Source of the DNA: JBFELO01 sp041552055
Lineage (GTDB): Bacteria; Acidobacteriota; Thermoanaerobaculia; Thermoanaerobaculales; Sulfomarinibacteraceae
Assembly: GCA_041552055.1 (NCBI GenBank)
Contig: JBFELO010000071.1
Span: 1 to 24,049, forward strand
Direction of reading: 5' to 3'
Length of the DNA stretch: 24,049 nt
Shown: positions 7,658-15,573 of the stretch, in pieces
Numbering within the stretch: position 1 is the first letter of the stretch
Layout of the letters: each line of letters starts with the position of its first letter
The notes under the pieces: model-generated
Seen by the model: only the letters and a program-made list of their open reading frames with translations
What the model was told of the DNA's origin: nothing
The model's database searches: none
Made by a program: the position numbers and the translations under genes

Positions 7658-8920
7658 ATGACACGATCGAAAAAACCGACCGTCATCAACCCGGCGAACA
7701 TCCACGAGGCCGACCTCATCGTCGGAATACCGTCGTACAACGAGGCGGACACGATCGCGGTGCCCACGGACACGGCGGCCCGCGGGCTGACCGAGTTTTT
7801 CCCGAACGCCCGGTCGGTGATCGTCAACGTCGACAACAACTCACCGGATGGCACCCGGGACGCCTTCCTGGACACCCCGACCAATGTGCCGAAGGTGTAC
7901 ATCTCCACGCCCGACGGGATGCGGGGCAAGGGCAACAACTTCCGCAACCTCTTCAAGGCGGCGGTAGAGCTCAACGCAAAGGCGGTGGCGGTGGTGGATG
8001 CCGACCTCCAGAGCATCACCCCGCAGTGGATCCAGTATTTGCTCGAACCCCTCCTGGGGCGATACGACTACGTGACGCCCATCTACCTCCGCCACAAGTA
8101 CGACGGCACCATCACCAATCACATCGCGTACCCGATGATTCGCACTCTCGGTGGGATCCGGGTGCGGCAGCCGATCGGCGGCGACTTCGGCTTTTCTGGC
8201 CGGCTCGCCAGGGCATTCCTGGCGGAGAAGCTGTGGACTGACAGAATCGCCCATTTCGGCATCGACATCTGGATGACGACCATCGCGGTGGCCCGTCAGT
8301 TCAACGTATGCCAGGCGTTTCTCGGGACGCCGAAGATCCATCGACCCAAGGACCCTGCCGCCGATCTCGCCCCGATGTTCAAGGAGGTCGTGTCCACGCT
8401 GTTCGACCTGATCGTCGAGTTCGAGTATCTGTGGAAATACATCGGCGTGAGTCGACCGAGCACGATCTTCGGATTCGGGCTCGGCGCCGACGAACAGCCG
8501 CCGGAGGTCAACGTCGACATCGAGGCGTTGTTCAACAGCTTCCGTACGGGGTACGAGACCCACCTGCACTCGTGGCAGAGCGTGATCCCGCCAGCCGAAT
8601 TCAACCAGGTCATTCGACTCGCGGCAATCGGGAAGCCGGATGGGTTCGTGTACCCTTCGAGCCCTTGGGCGCGCATCGTTTTCAGCTTCGCGGTCGCCTA
8701 CAAGAACGCGACCGAGAAGGAACGAGAGCGGCTGATGGACGCTCTGATCCCGTTCTACCACTCGCGGGTCTTGAGCTTCGTCAACGAGACCAAGAGTTAC
8801 AGCGCCCGCGAGGCGGAAGAGTACCTCGAGAATATCCAGCGCATATTCGAGGGTGAGAAGTACTATCTCATTGAGCGTTGGGACCGGGCGAAGAGCAACA
8901 ACGGAAGGCTCTTCAACTGA
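7658..8920 (+). CDS. GT-A-fold glycosyltransferase (GT2/GT81-like)
   Basis: Encodes 420 residues without signal peptide or membrane segment, so it should be cytoplasmic. The N-terminal domain has the GT-A pattern: IVGIPSYNEADTI (about 21-33), VNVDNNSPDGTRDAF (about 56-70), GMRGKGNNFRNLF, and a metal/nucleotide-sugar DxD motif in VVDADLQSITPQWI (Asp114, Asp116). The stretch DADLQSITPQWIQYLLEPLL followed by QPIGGDFGFSGRLARAFL resembles glucosyl-3-phosphoglycerate or mannosylglycerate-type synthases, so a glyceric-acid or lipid glycoside product is possible, but the acceptor cannot be read from the sequence. The C-terminal 150 residues are helical and unfamiliar. The ATG has only a weak GGGAA upstream. 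The gene stands alone, divergent from sucA and convergent with ssnA. Confidence 0.8.
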   Translation: MTRSKKPTVINPANIHEADLIVGIPSYNEADTIAVPTDTAARGLTEFFPNARSVIVNVDNNSPDGTRDAFLDTPTNVPKVYISTPDGMRGKGNNFRNLFKAAVELNAKAVAVVDADLQSITPQWIQYLLEPLLGRYDYVTPIYLRHKYDGTITNHIAYPMIRTLGGIRVRQPIGGDFGFSGRLARAFLAEKLWTDRIAHFGIDIWMTTIAVARQFNVCQAFLGTPKIHRPKDPAADLAPMFKEVVSTLFDLIVEFEYLWKYIGVSRPSTIFGFGLGADEQPPEVNVDIEALFNSFRTGYETHLHSWQSVIPPAEFNQVIRLAAIGKPDGFVYPSSPWARIVFSFAVAYKNATEKERERLMDALIPFYHSRVLSFVNETKSYSAREAEEYLENIQRIFEGEKYYLIERWDRAKSNNGRLFN

Positions 8921-8938
8921 GGCGGGACCCATTCGGCG

Positions 8939-8957
8939 GCAGCGCCGTTAGCGCTGC
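8939..8957 (+). terminator. Hairpin after the glycosyltransferase gene
   Basis: GCAGCGC (8939-8945) and GCGCTGC (8951-8957) pair perfectly around a CGTTA loop, starting 19 bases after the stop codon. No T run follows, as is often true in GC-rich genomes. Confidence 0.45.
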
Positions 8958-8964
8958 ACGCGCT

Positions 8965-8996
8965 CGGCCTGGCGGCTTCGCGCTGCCTCGAGGCCG
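8965..8996 (+). terminator. Second, longer hairpin after the glycosyltransferase gene
   Basis: CGGCCTGGCGGC (8965-8976) pairs with GCTGCC (8982-8987) and AGGCCG (8991-8996) around a TTCGC loop, with a 3-base bulge and one G-T pair. It lies 7 bases after the first hairpin and could back it up as a terminator or 3'-end protector. Confidence 0.4.
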
Positions 8997-9022
8997 CCGA
9001 CAACTGGGCAAGGACGTCCCCG

Positions 9023-9187
9023 GGTGTCAGGTGGTCAAAGCGAATCGCAAGCTGAGGACAGCGCGTCGAGCGGGCGTGCCGGGTATTACGTTTCGAGGAC
9101 ATCCACGGTGGGGAATACGGCTTTTCCTCGAGGTCTCGAAACGCCAATACCGGGCTCCCGCGGGGAGCGCGTGGGGGAGAGGGCGCG
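9023..9187 (+). repeat. Dispersed hairpin element, copy A
   Basis: Begins with GGTGTCAGGTGGTC and continues with the shared stretch GAGCGGGCGTGCCGGGT. A long stem follows: GGTATT-A-CGTTTCGAG (9082-9097) pairs with CTCGAAACG-CC-AATACC (9135-9151) around an internal loop of about 37 bases. Directly after comes a second hairpin, GCTCCC (9154-9159) with GGGAGC (9163-9168), then a GGGGGAGAGGGCGCG tail. Copies B and C share the same order of parts with different stem sequences. No reading frame is conserved among copies. Confidence 0.8.
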
Positions 9188-9234
9188 TTGACGGTGCGAG
9201 TGCGTCGCGATACGGGGCCGGGTCGGGCGGGGTC

Positions 9235-9246
9235 GATGACGATGAC
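9235..9246. repeat. GAYGAN hexamer tract, copy 3, near the ssnA end
   Basis: Short GATGACGATGAC tract on the plus strand, 21 bases from the ssnA stop codon and 48 bases past copy A. Confidence 0.55.
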
Positions 9247-9253
9247 GGTCCGG

Positions 9254-9269
9254 GAGGGCGGACGCCCTC
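9254..9269 (-). terminator. Hairpin overlapping the ssnA stop codon
   Basis: GAGGGC (9254-9259) pairs with GCCCTC (9264-9269) around a GGAC loop. It overlaps the ssnA stop codon (9268-9270) and is followed by the GAYGAN tract, not by a T run. It may be a terminator or 3'-end structure for the purine cluster. Confidence 0.35.
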
Positions 9270-10629
9270 ACCCCCTCATCCCCTGGCTGGGCGGGGGAAG
9301 GGCGTGAAACCTCTGCCACACCTCGGGTGCGATCTGGCGCGCATCGGCGGCGATCGCCTCCACGTCGAGGGTCGTGTGCCGGAAATCCTCGAGCACGACC
9401 TGACCTCTGGCGATGGTGTGTCGCACCGGCGCCTCGGCGGCTCCGTACACGAGATGGTGAAACAGGTTGTCGCCATCGAGCGGCGTCGGGGGTGAGTGGT
9501 CGATCACCGCGATGTCGGCCGGCGCGTCCACTCCGAGCTCGCCGAACGTCTCCCCGTCAAAGAACCTGGCTGCGACCGCCGCATTGTTGGACAGCAGCAG
9601 AGGGTGCACCTCGAACCCCACCCTGGCATCCCGTAGCCCCGAGCGGTGCGCCAGGAACGCGGCCCGGAGCGAGCGCAGCATCGACGACGACATGCCGTCG
9701 GTCCCGAGCCCGACCAGGCATCCGAGCCGGGCAGCCTCGACGACGTTGAGCCGTCCCACACCGTTGTTGGCGTTGGATTCGGGGTTGTGGATCACGACGG
9801 CGCCTGCGCCCGCGATGCGCTCGAACTGGTCGCCCGCCAGATGGACACAGTGAGCCAACAGTGTTGTGTCGTCGAGCAGCCCGAAGCGCTCGAGGCGCTC
9901 GATAGGTCCGGCGCCGTAGGCCGCCTTCGAGACGCGGATGTCGAGCAGGTCCTCGGCGACGTGGATGTGACATCCGACACCTTCTGGCCGCCTGCTCGCA
10001 ATCTCGTTCAGGGTCTCGTCGCTGACCGTGAAGCTCGCGTGCAGACCGATTGTCCCTCGAATCCTGGGGTGCTCGCGCTGGCTCGCGCAGAACTCGAGGT
10101 TCTCTTCGATGCCGCTGGCAGCCTCGGAGTGTCCGTTGCGATCGCTGGTCTCGTAGCACAGGACGGCCGAAAGGCCGGCCTCTTCCACTACCGCGGCGAT
10201 GGTTTCGAGACTGCCGCGCAGGCACGACGGTGACGCGTGGTGATCGAACACAGTCGTGCATCCCCAGCGGATGCAGTCGGCCGCCGTCAACCGCGCCGAG
10301 ATTTTCACCGCGTCGGGAGTGAGCGCGCGGTCGAGCCGCCACCAGAGTCCCTCGAGGACCTCGGCAAATCCTTTGAGCTCGACTCCTGGGTCCAGCCCGC
10401 GCGCCAGCGTGGAGTAGAAGTGATGGTGGAGGTTCACCATACCGGGCATGATGAGTCCGCCGCGGGCGTCGAGAGTGTGGGCGTCGCGAAATCGCTCGCG
10501 GAGCTCGGTCGCGCTGCCCAGCGCGACGATGCGGTCCTCACGCCATGCCACCGCACCATCGGGGATGACTCGCGAACGCGCACCGCCGGTGACCACGGCG
10601 CCATTGCCGAGAATGGTGATCTCGCTCAT
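9268..10629 (-). CDS. ssnA: SsnA-type aminohydrolase (amidohydrolase superfamily)
   Basis: Encodes 453 residues, a full-length member of the ATZ/TRZ branch of metal-dependent amidohydrolases. Visible metal and catalytic residues: the HxH motif in NLHHHFYSTLARG (His68, His70), His223 and Glu226 in CHIHVAED, His260/His263 in LAHCVHL, and Asp311 in GTDGM. These enzymes remove amino groups from, or open, nitrogen heterocycles. The overall sequence and the adjacent ygfK and allantoinase-like genes match SsnA of the E. coli ygfK-ssnA region, linked to purine/uric acid use under anaerobic conditions; the exact substrate here is inferred. Its ATG overlaps the upstream gene's TGA as ATGA, so translation is probably coupled. 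It is the last gene of the cluster on this side. Confidence 0.9.
   Translation of the reverse strand: MSEITILGNGAVVTGGARSRVIPDGAVAWREDRIVALGSATELRERFRDAHTLDARGGLIMPGMVNLHHHFYSTLARGLDPGVELKGFAEVLEGLWWRLDRALTPDAVKISARLTAADCIRWGCTTVFDHHASPSCLRGSLETIAAVVEEAGLSAVLCYETSDRNGHSEAASGIEENLEFCASQREHPRIRGTIGLHASFTVSDETLNEIASRRPEGVGCHIHVAEDLLDIRVSKAAYGAGPIERLERFGLLDDTTLLAHCVHLAGDQFERIAGAGAVVIHNPESNANNGVGRLNVVEAARLGCLVGLGTDGMSSSMLRSLRAAFLAHRSGLRDARVGFEVHPLLLSNNAAVAARFFDGETFGELGVDAPADIAVIDHSPPTPLDGDNLFHHLVYGAAEAPVRHTIARGQVVLEDFRHTTLDVEAIAADARQIAPEVWQRFHALPPPSQGMRG
10626..10629 (-). promoter_or_regulatory. ATGA stop/start overlap between the amidohydrolase gene and ssnA
   Basis: The TGA at 10626-10628 and the ssnA ATG at 10627-10629 share bases on the minus strand. 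This arrangement usually gives translational coupling and a fixed ratio of the two products. Confidence 0.85.
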
Positions 10630-12020
10630 GACAGCCCACGCTTGATGAACGAACCCGTACCGCCGGGTGCGAAGAATTCGGTGCCGTCGGGCCGACGCTG
10701 ATACACGCAGATCCCACGCAGATAAGTGGCGCGGACGCGTCCGGTGAGCCGCGCTCCCTCCAGCGGCGTGTAGCGGTTGAGGTTGTGCAGGTTGCGGGCG
10801 CGCACCGTCCAGGTCTCGTGGTCGTCGAGGACGACGAAATCAGCATCGAAACCTCGAGCGATCGCGCCCTTGCGGTGATCGATCCCGAAGAAGCGGGCCG
10901 GCTCTGACGCCGTGATCTGCATGAGACGCTCGAGCGAAATCCTGCCCCTGCGCACGCCCTCGGAGAACAGGTACGGCACCATCAACTCGACTCCCGGGAT
11001 GCCGCCGTAGTCGGTCCAGATCGAGCCGGTGGTTTTCTCCTCTGGCCACTGCCCCGGGGCGTGGTCGGTGGTCACGAAGCTGAGCTCGCGGGACGCGATT
11101 CCCTGCCAGAGACGGTCGCGGTCCTGCTCGGACTTGACCACCGGGGCGGTCTTGAGCAGGCTCCCGAGGCGCTGAAGATCGGCCACCGTGAACTCGAGGA
11201 AATGCGGACAGGTTTCCGCCGACACGGGCAGCCCCTCGAGGCGGGCGGCACTGACCAGGTCCACGGCCTCGCCCGCCGCGAGGTGGACGATGTGGATTCG
11301 AGCACCCGCGGCGCGGGCGGCCTCGATGATTTGTGCCACAGCGGCAACCTCGGCGGCTACCGGCCGCGAGGCGGCGTAGTCGGTGGTCCTTCCAGCGCCG
11401 CGCTTCCGGATGCGATCGGTGAGGCTCCTCACAGTGGTTGCGTCCTCCGCATGGACGCCGACCGGGATTCCAAGCCTCCTGGTCTGTGCGAGGAGACGCG
11501 CGATCTGGTCGAGATCGAGCTCCGGGAAGGACTTCATGCCCGACAGCATGTAGATCTTCACCGCGGCCACACCCGCGTCGACCAGTTCGGTCAGACGATC
11601 CTGCCAGCCATGCGACGACATGGTGATGCCCGAGGCTCCGCCCCACAGCATGAAGTCGATGTGCGCCTTGCCCCGGATCGCCCGGAGCTTGCTCTCGAGG
11701 GCCGCGACATCGGTGACCGGGGGCAGCGACGTGCAGGGCATGTCGACGACGCAGGTCACCCCACCCGCGGCGGCGGCCGCGGTGCCGCTCGCGAAGTCCT
11801 CGCGGTGGGTGTAGCCGGGGTCATCGAAGTGCACGTGACCGTCGATCGCCCCCGGCAGCACCAGGGCGCCGCCGAGATTGACCCACTCCTCGTCGCCGAC
11901 CGCGGTCTCGTGCTCGGGGGGCATCAGGTCCACGAACCTCCCATTCTCGACCACGATCTCGCGCATCGAGGTGGCGTTTTCGCCGGTCGGAATTCGGAGG
12001 TTGAGAAATCGTGTTCGCAA
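10626..12020 (-). CDS. Allantoinase/hydantoinase-like cyclic amidohydrolase
   Basis: Encodes 464 residues from a TTG start at 12018-12020. I chose the TTG because GAGGAAGG lies just upstream and because the residues after it (MRTRFLNLRIPTGENA) look like the usual first strand; an internal ATG at 11966 would remove 18 residues. The enzyme hydrolyses a cyclic amide ring with a two-metal centre. Ligands are in the allantoinase positions: His62 and His64 in DGHVHFDDPG, the carbamylated lysine Lys155 in VKIYM, His190 in GVHAED, His246 in IVHLA, and Asp319 in TTDHAP. E. coli AllB and HyuA are the closest functional models. With YgfK upstream and SsnA downstream, it probably opens a ring in a purine breakdown product. 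Its TGA overlaps the ssnA ATG. Confidence 0.9.
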   Translation of the reverse strand: MRTRFLNLRIPTGENATSMREIVVENGRFVDLMPPEHETAVGDEEWVNLGGALVLPGAIDGHVHFDDPGYTHREDFASGTAAAAAGGVTCVVDMPCTSLPPVTDVAALESKLRAIRGKAHIDFMLWGGASGITMSSHGWQDRLTELVDAGVAAVKIYMLSGMKSFPELDLDQIARLLAQTRRLGIPVGVHAEDATTVRSLTDRIRKRGAGRTTDYAASRPVAAEVAAVAQIIEAARAAGARIHIVHLAAGEAVDLVSAARLEGLPVSAETCPHFLEFTVADLQRLGSLLKTAPVVKSEQDRDRLWQGIASRELSFVTTDHAPGQWPEEKTTGSIWTDYGGIPGVELMVPYLFSEGVRRGRISLERLMQITASEPARFFGIDHRKGAIARGFDADFVVLDDHETWTVRARNLHNLNRYTPLEGARLTGRVRATYLRGICVYQRRPDGTEFFAPGGTGSFIKRGLS

Positions 12021-12132
12021 GGGACCCTTCCTCGTCAGTGGGTCAATTGTAGCTGGGTTCCCCTGCGCGGGCCGCAGGCCGACGCAGGACGGAACATGGA
12101 AGCGGGGGCCAGGACGCAATCCCGGCCACGCT
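12021..12132 (-). promoter_or_regulatory. ygfK-amidohydrolase gap with hairpin and candidate -10 box
   Basis: In the direction of transcription the 112-base gap holds a hairpin (CCTGCG, 12062-12067, with CGCAGG, 12073-12078, loop of 5), then TACAAT (12046-12051) as a candidate -10 box, then the GAGGAAGGG ribosome site (12025-12033). This could be an attenuator or an internal promoter that lets the last two genes be expressed separately. No convincing -35 box is seen. Confidence 0.35.
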
Positions 12133-15100
12133 TCAACTTCCTTCGTTACTGGTCTCCGCTGTCGGCAACCAAGGCACGGACTCGGAAAAGCCACGCAGCA
12201 GGACCCAGAGCGCCGCGAAGCGGTGCAGCGATACCGTGGTTGCCGCGGTTTTCTTGGCAACCGTCGCCTCCAGCAGCCCGAGGCCGACAGGATCGAGGTC
12301 CACGGTGAACGCCTCCGTGGCGTAGTGGAGACGTCCGTCGAGCGTGAGCTCGTGCAGGACGCCGTCGAACCGACCACGAATCGTCCACACGTCGGCGGTG
12401 CGCTCCACCATGAAGGCGTTGTGGGTCTCGGTCTCGAACTCCTCCGATTCGAGATAGATGCGGGGCTTGTCGCGATACGGGCTGCCCGACGTGGGGCAGA
12501 AGGTCGTGCAGTTGCCGCACTCGTTGCACAGATCTGCCAGGAGTGCGACCTGGAGCCGCTGCGCGATCGGGAACGGTTCGGTCGACTCCACGCCGACCGC
12601 AGAACCACGTGCAATCAGAACGGGAAGCTGCTCCGGGAGGACTCCCGTGTGGAAGGTGAAGATCGCACGGTTGGGGCACACCCACTCGCAGGTCGAGCAC
12701 ATCAGGTCGCAGTCCAGACAGCGGTCGGCTTCGGCAATTGCATTGTCGCGCGTCAGAGTCTGTACGACCTCCGCGAAGTCGCTCCGATCGGACGCGGGGA
12801 TGTGGGGTGTCGCACCCCGAAACCGGCGGTTGGAACGGCGCCTGAGGAGGTCCTTTCGATCGAGTTCCGGCGTGGTCGGCCCGGCCGAGGGCGGGACGTC
12901 TCCCGAGATCCGAGCGACGATGGCCGACGCGATGGTGCGTCCGTCGCCGGCCGCGTCGACGATCGACGCGGGACCGTCGCCGATGATGTCACCGCCGGCG
13001 AACACCTTGGGTATGGAGGTCTCGAGCGAGGCTGGATCGACCTCGAGGTAGCCGGCCTCGTTGACCGAGGGCGGCTCGTCGCCGAATAGACCGAGATCGG
13101 GTCGCTGGCCGATCGCCACGATCACAAGGCCGGCCGGCAGGTCGAACTCGGAGCCGACAATCTCCACCGGCCGACGCCGTCCCGACGCGTCCGGGTCGCC
13201 GAGGCGCGTCCTGAGACATCGCAGGGAGATCGGCCCCGACTCGCCGGTGGCGACCTCGATCGGCATCACCAGTTCCCGGACCTGGAGGCCCTCCTCGAGG
13301 AGGCCCTGCAGCTCCTCCTTGTGGGCCGGCATCTCGTCGATCGACCGACGGTAGAGCACCGTCACCTCGGCCGCGCCCAGCCGGTGCGCCGTGCGGGCAC
13401 AGTCCATCGCGGCGTCGCCTCCCCCTATGACGAGAACTGCGCCCTCGATGCCCTCGACCGCCCCGGCCCGGGCCGCGCGCAGGAAGTCGAGTCCGTCCCG
13501 GACTCCCGCGTTGTCCTCTCCGGGAATGCCGAGCCGCGCACCTCGGCGGGCGCCGACCGCCACCACGATGTACTCGAAGCCCTGATCTCGCAGTTCCTGC
13601 AAGGTCAGATCGGCTCCGACTCGGACACCGGTTCGGACGTCGACCCCGAGCGCCGCGACGCGCTCGAGGTCCTGGTCGATCGCCGCCGCCGAGGCTCGAT
13701 AGCCGGGGATGGTCCCGGAGACCATGCCTCCGGTGGCCGGTCGCGCCTCGAACACGGTGACCGGGACGCCGGCCCGAGCGAGGAACACGGCCGCCGAGAG
13801 GCCGCACGGTCCGCCGCCGATGATCGCCACCCTGACGGTCGCCCGTTCCGGTGTCACCGATGGGGTCGGGGCGGGTTCGTGCTCCATGACGTACCGCTTG
13901 ATCTCGCGAATCGCCAGCGGGTCGTCCATGTGGGTGCGAAGGCAGGGCTGTTCACAGGGGTGATGACACGCGCGGCCGAGGATCGCGGCCACCGGGTTGT
14001 CGCTCCGAATGACCGCTGCCGACTCCACGAGGCGGCCGGACCGCGCCAACCGCATGTACTGCGGGACCTGCTGCGCGACGGCACACGCGTCGGTGCATGG
14101 GGCCTCGATGCAGTCGAACGGACCGAGCTCACGCGCGGTCTTGGTGCGGGAGCGGTCGAACCGGTCCCTGGCGAGGTCGCGGTCGCCAAGAACGCAATCG
14201 GCGTATCGCGCGAGGTTGGCTCGGATCGCGTCGCGGAGGGTGTTAACCGCGGGGTCCCGGCGCGCGGCGGTCGTCATGGCGAGCTCGTCGAGATCGGTGG
14301 CGCCGACTCCGTCCATCGCGCCGCCGATGTTGTCCAGGTACTGCACCAGCCGGAGGTAGCCGCCCGGGCGCAGCAGGTCGGAGCAGCTGGTCACCGGGCG
14401 CAGACCCGCCGCCAGCAGGTCGACGACGTTGAACGCGTCCGCGCCGCCGGCGAACGAGACCGACAACTCGTTGTCAATCGCGTCGACCAGTTGCGACGCC
14501 AGCCGAACGACCAGCGCGTGGAGCGGCCTGCCCGAGAGGTACATCCGATGCTGGTCGGGGCTGAACGCCGAACGATGATTGACGACCTCCAGCGTGTTGG
14601 CGAGCTTGGCCCCGAATCGGAGGCGGCAGTCCCGTGCCACGGTGCGAAGGTCCTCGATCAACGACACGGCGGAGTCGAACTCGAGGTCGTGTTCGAACGC
14701 TTCGTCCGGAACGATGATGTCGCGATACCCGAGAGCATCATGGAGGATGCGCCTGACCGCGTCGCCACCCAGGAGGGTCGGGTTGAACTTGATTGACGTG
14801 TGCAGGCCCCACTCCTCCATGAGCAGGCGGGCCATGCTGCCGATCTCATCGGGCGGGCACCCGTGCATCGTCGACAGCGTGACGTTGTCGACGAAGGACG
14901 GGGAGAGGTCGATGTCACTCAGTTCCGGGACGCGCCCCCCGAGACCCTCGACCAGCCGCTGCAATCGGTTGCCGGGCGTGATCATCGTGGCGAGGAAATT
15001 TCGCATGTTCGGCTGGCGGATCCCGTCGAGGTCGTAGCCGACGCTGAGGTTGAAGATCACCCCCGGGCGGTCGCCGGGGAACCCGAGGCGGCGGTGCAGT

Positions 15101-15498
15101 GCGTGGATGAGAACCCAGGCGAGTAAGTACTGATCTATAGACTGTTCGAGGGTCAGCTCCTGCGACCACTCGACGTTGTAGCCCTCGTCCTGCATGTCGA
15201 TGCACGGCTTCGGGATGTCGAGACGATCGATCGTCTGCACGGTCTTGAGCTCGATGACGCGCGCGCCGCACAACCACGCGACGACGATGTTGGGGGCGAG
15301 TTGTGTGTGGGGCCCGGCGGCGACGCCCACCGGTGTGTCGAGCGGGTGTCCGAACATGGTGGTCCTGAACCGGTCGGAGGGTGACGGTTCGAAGATCAGC
15401 TCCCGTGGGACGCCGCAGACTGACCCGTTCGCCTCGAGCTCGTCGAAGATCCACGAGGCGACCCGGTCCGGAGAGAGGGGCCGAAATCGATCCGACAT
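12133..15498 (-). CDS. ygfK: YgfK-type iron-sulfur flavoprotein oxidoreductase
   Basis: Encodes 1121 residues (E. coli YgfK is about 1030). The N-terminal half (1-430) is the YgfK-specific region resembling a flavin TIM barrel, with GVAAGPHTQLAPN (58-70) and ELKTVQTIDR. Next comes a GltD-like cysteine domain with CIEAPCTDACAV (463-474) and CHHPCEQPC (511-519), an FAD fold with GGGPCG (561-566), a nucleotide fold with IGGGDAAMDC (691-700), and a second FAD motif FAGGDIIGDGPAS (833-845). The C-terminus has CLDCDLMCSTCEWVCP (927-942) and CNECGNCTTFCP (991-1002), two further 4Fe-4S clusters. The plan resembles dihydropyrimidine dehydrogenase and fits a reductase of an oxidised purine. I chose the ATG at 15498; the frame is open further upstream, but that part overlaps the sirtuin gene. 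Confidence 0.92.
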   Translation of the reverse strand: MSDRFRPLSPDRVASWIFDELEANGSVCGVPRELIFEPSPSDRFRTTMFGHPLDTPVGVAAGPHTQLAPNIVVAWLCGARVIELKTVQTIDRLDIPKPCIDMQDEGYNVEWSQELTLEQSIDQYLLAWVLIHALHRRLGFPGDRPGVIFNLSVGYDLDGIRQPNMRNFLATMITPGNRLQRLVEGLGGRVPELSDIDLSPSFVDNVTLSTMHGCPPDEIGSMARLLMEEWGLHTSIKFNPTLLGGDAVRRILHDALGYRDIIVPDEAFEHDLEFDSAVSLIEDLRTVARDCRLRFGAKLANTLEVVNHRSAFSPDQHRMYLSGRPLHALVVRLASQLVDAIDNELSVSFAGGADAFNVVDLLAAGLRPVTSCSDLLRPGGYLRLVQYLDNIGGAMDGVGATDLDELAMTTAARRDPAVNTLRDAIRANLARYADCVLGDRDLARDRFDRSRTKTARELGPFDCIEAPCTDACAVAQQVPQYMRLARSGRLVESAAVIRSDNPVAAILGRACHHPCEQPCLRTHMDDPLAIREIKRYVMEHEPAPTPSVTPERATVRVAIIGGGPCGLSAAVFLARAGVPVTVFEARPATGGMVSGTIPGYRASAAAIDQDLERVAALGVDVRTGVRVGADLTLQELRDQGFEYIVVAVGARRGARLGIPGEDNAGVRDGLDFLRAARAGAVEGIEGAVLVIGGGDAAMDCARTAHRLGAAEVTVLYRRSIDEMPAHKEELQGLLEEGLQVRELVMPIEVATGESGPISLRCLRTRLGDPDASGRRRPVEIVGSEFDLPAGLVIVAIGQRPDLGLFGDEPPSVNEAGYLEVDPASLETSIPKVFAGGDIIGDGPASIVDAAGDGRTIASAIVARISGDVPPSAGPTTPELDRKDLLRRRSNRRFRGATPHIPASDRSDFAEVVQTLTRDNAIAEADRCLDCDLMCSTCEWVCPNRAIFTFHTGVLPEQLPVLIARGSAVGVESTEPFPIAQRLQVALLADLCNECGNCTTFCPTSGSPYRDKPRIYLESEEFETETHNAFMVERTADVWTIRGRFDGVLHELTLDGRLHYATEAFTVDLDPVGLGLLEATVAKKTAATTVSLHRFAALWVLLRGFSESVPWLPTAETSNEGS

Positions 15499-15573
15499 GA
15501 GCGTGAGCGGAGCATAGCACCGCCGGCCTGGTGTATCCTGCGCGAGATCCGCCGGGTGAGGAGACCCACGACC

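Larger units (their letters stand above)
8921..9267. other. Convergent intergenic region holding hairpins and repeat element copy A
   Basis: This 347-base gap lies between the ends of the glycosyltransferase gene (plus) and ssnA (minus). It holds two hairpins (8939-8996), dispersed element copy A (9023-9187), a GAYGAN tract (9235-9246) and a hairpin at the ssnA end (9255-9269). I see no gene in it. Confidence 0.7.

Noticed and set aside
10626..12614. Open frame of 662 codons extending the amidohydrolase
   Set aside because: The first 198 codons are Arg/Ser/Pro-rich and antisense-frame to the end of ygfK; the true start is the TTG at 12020 with a ribosome site.
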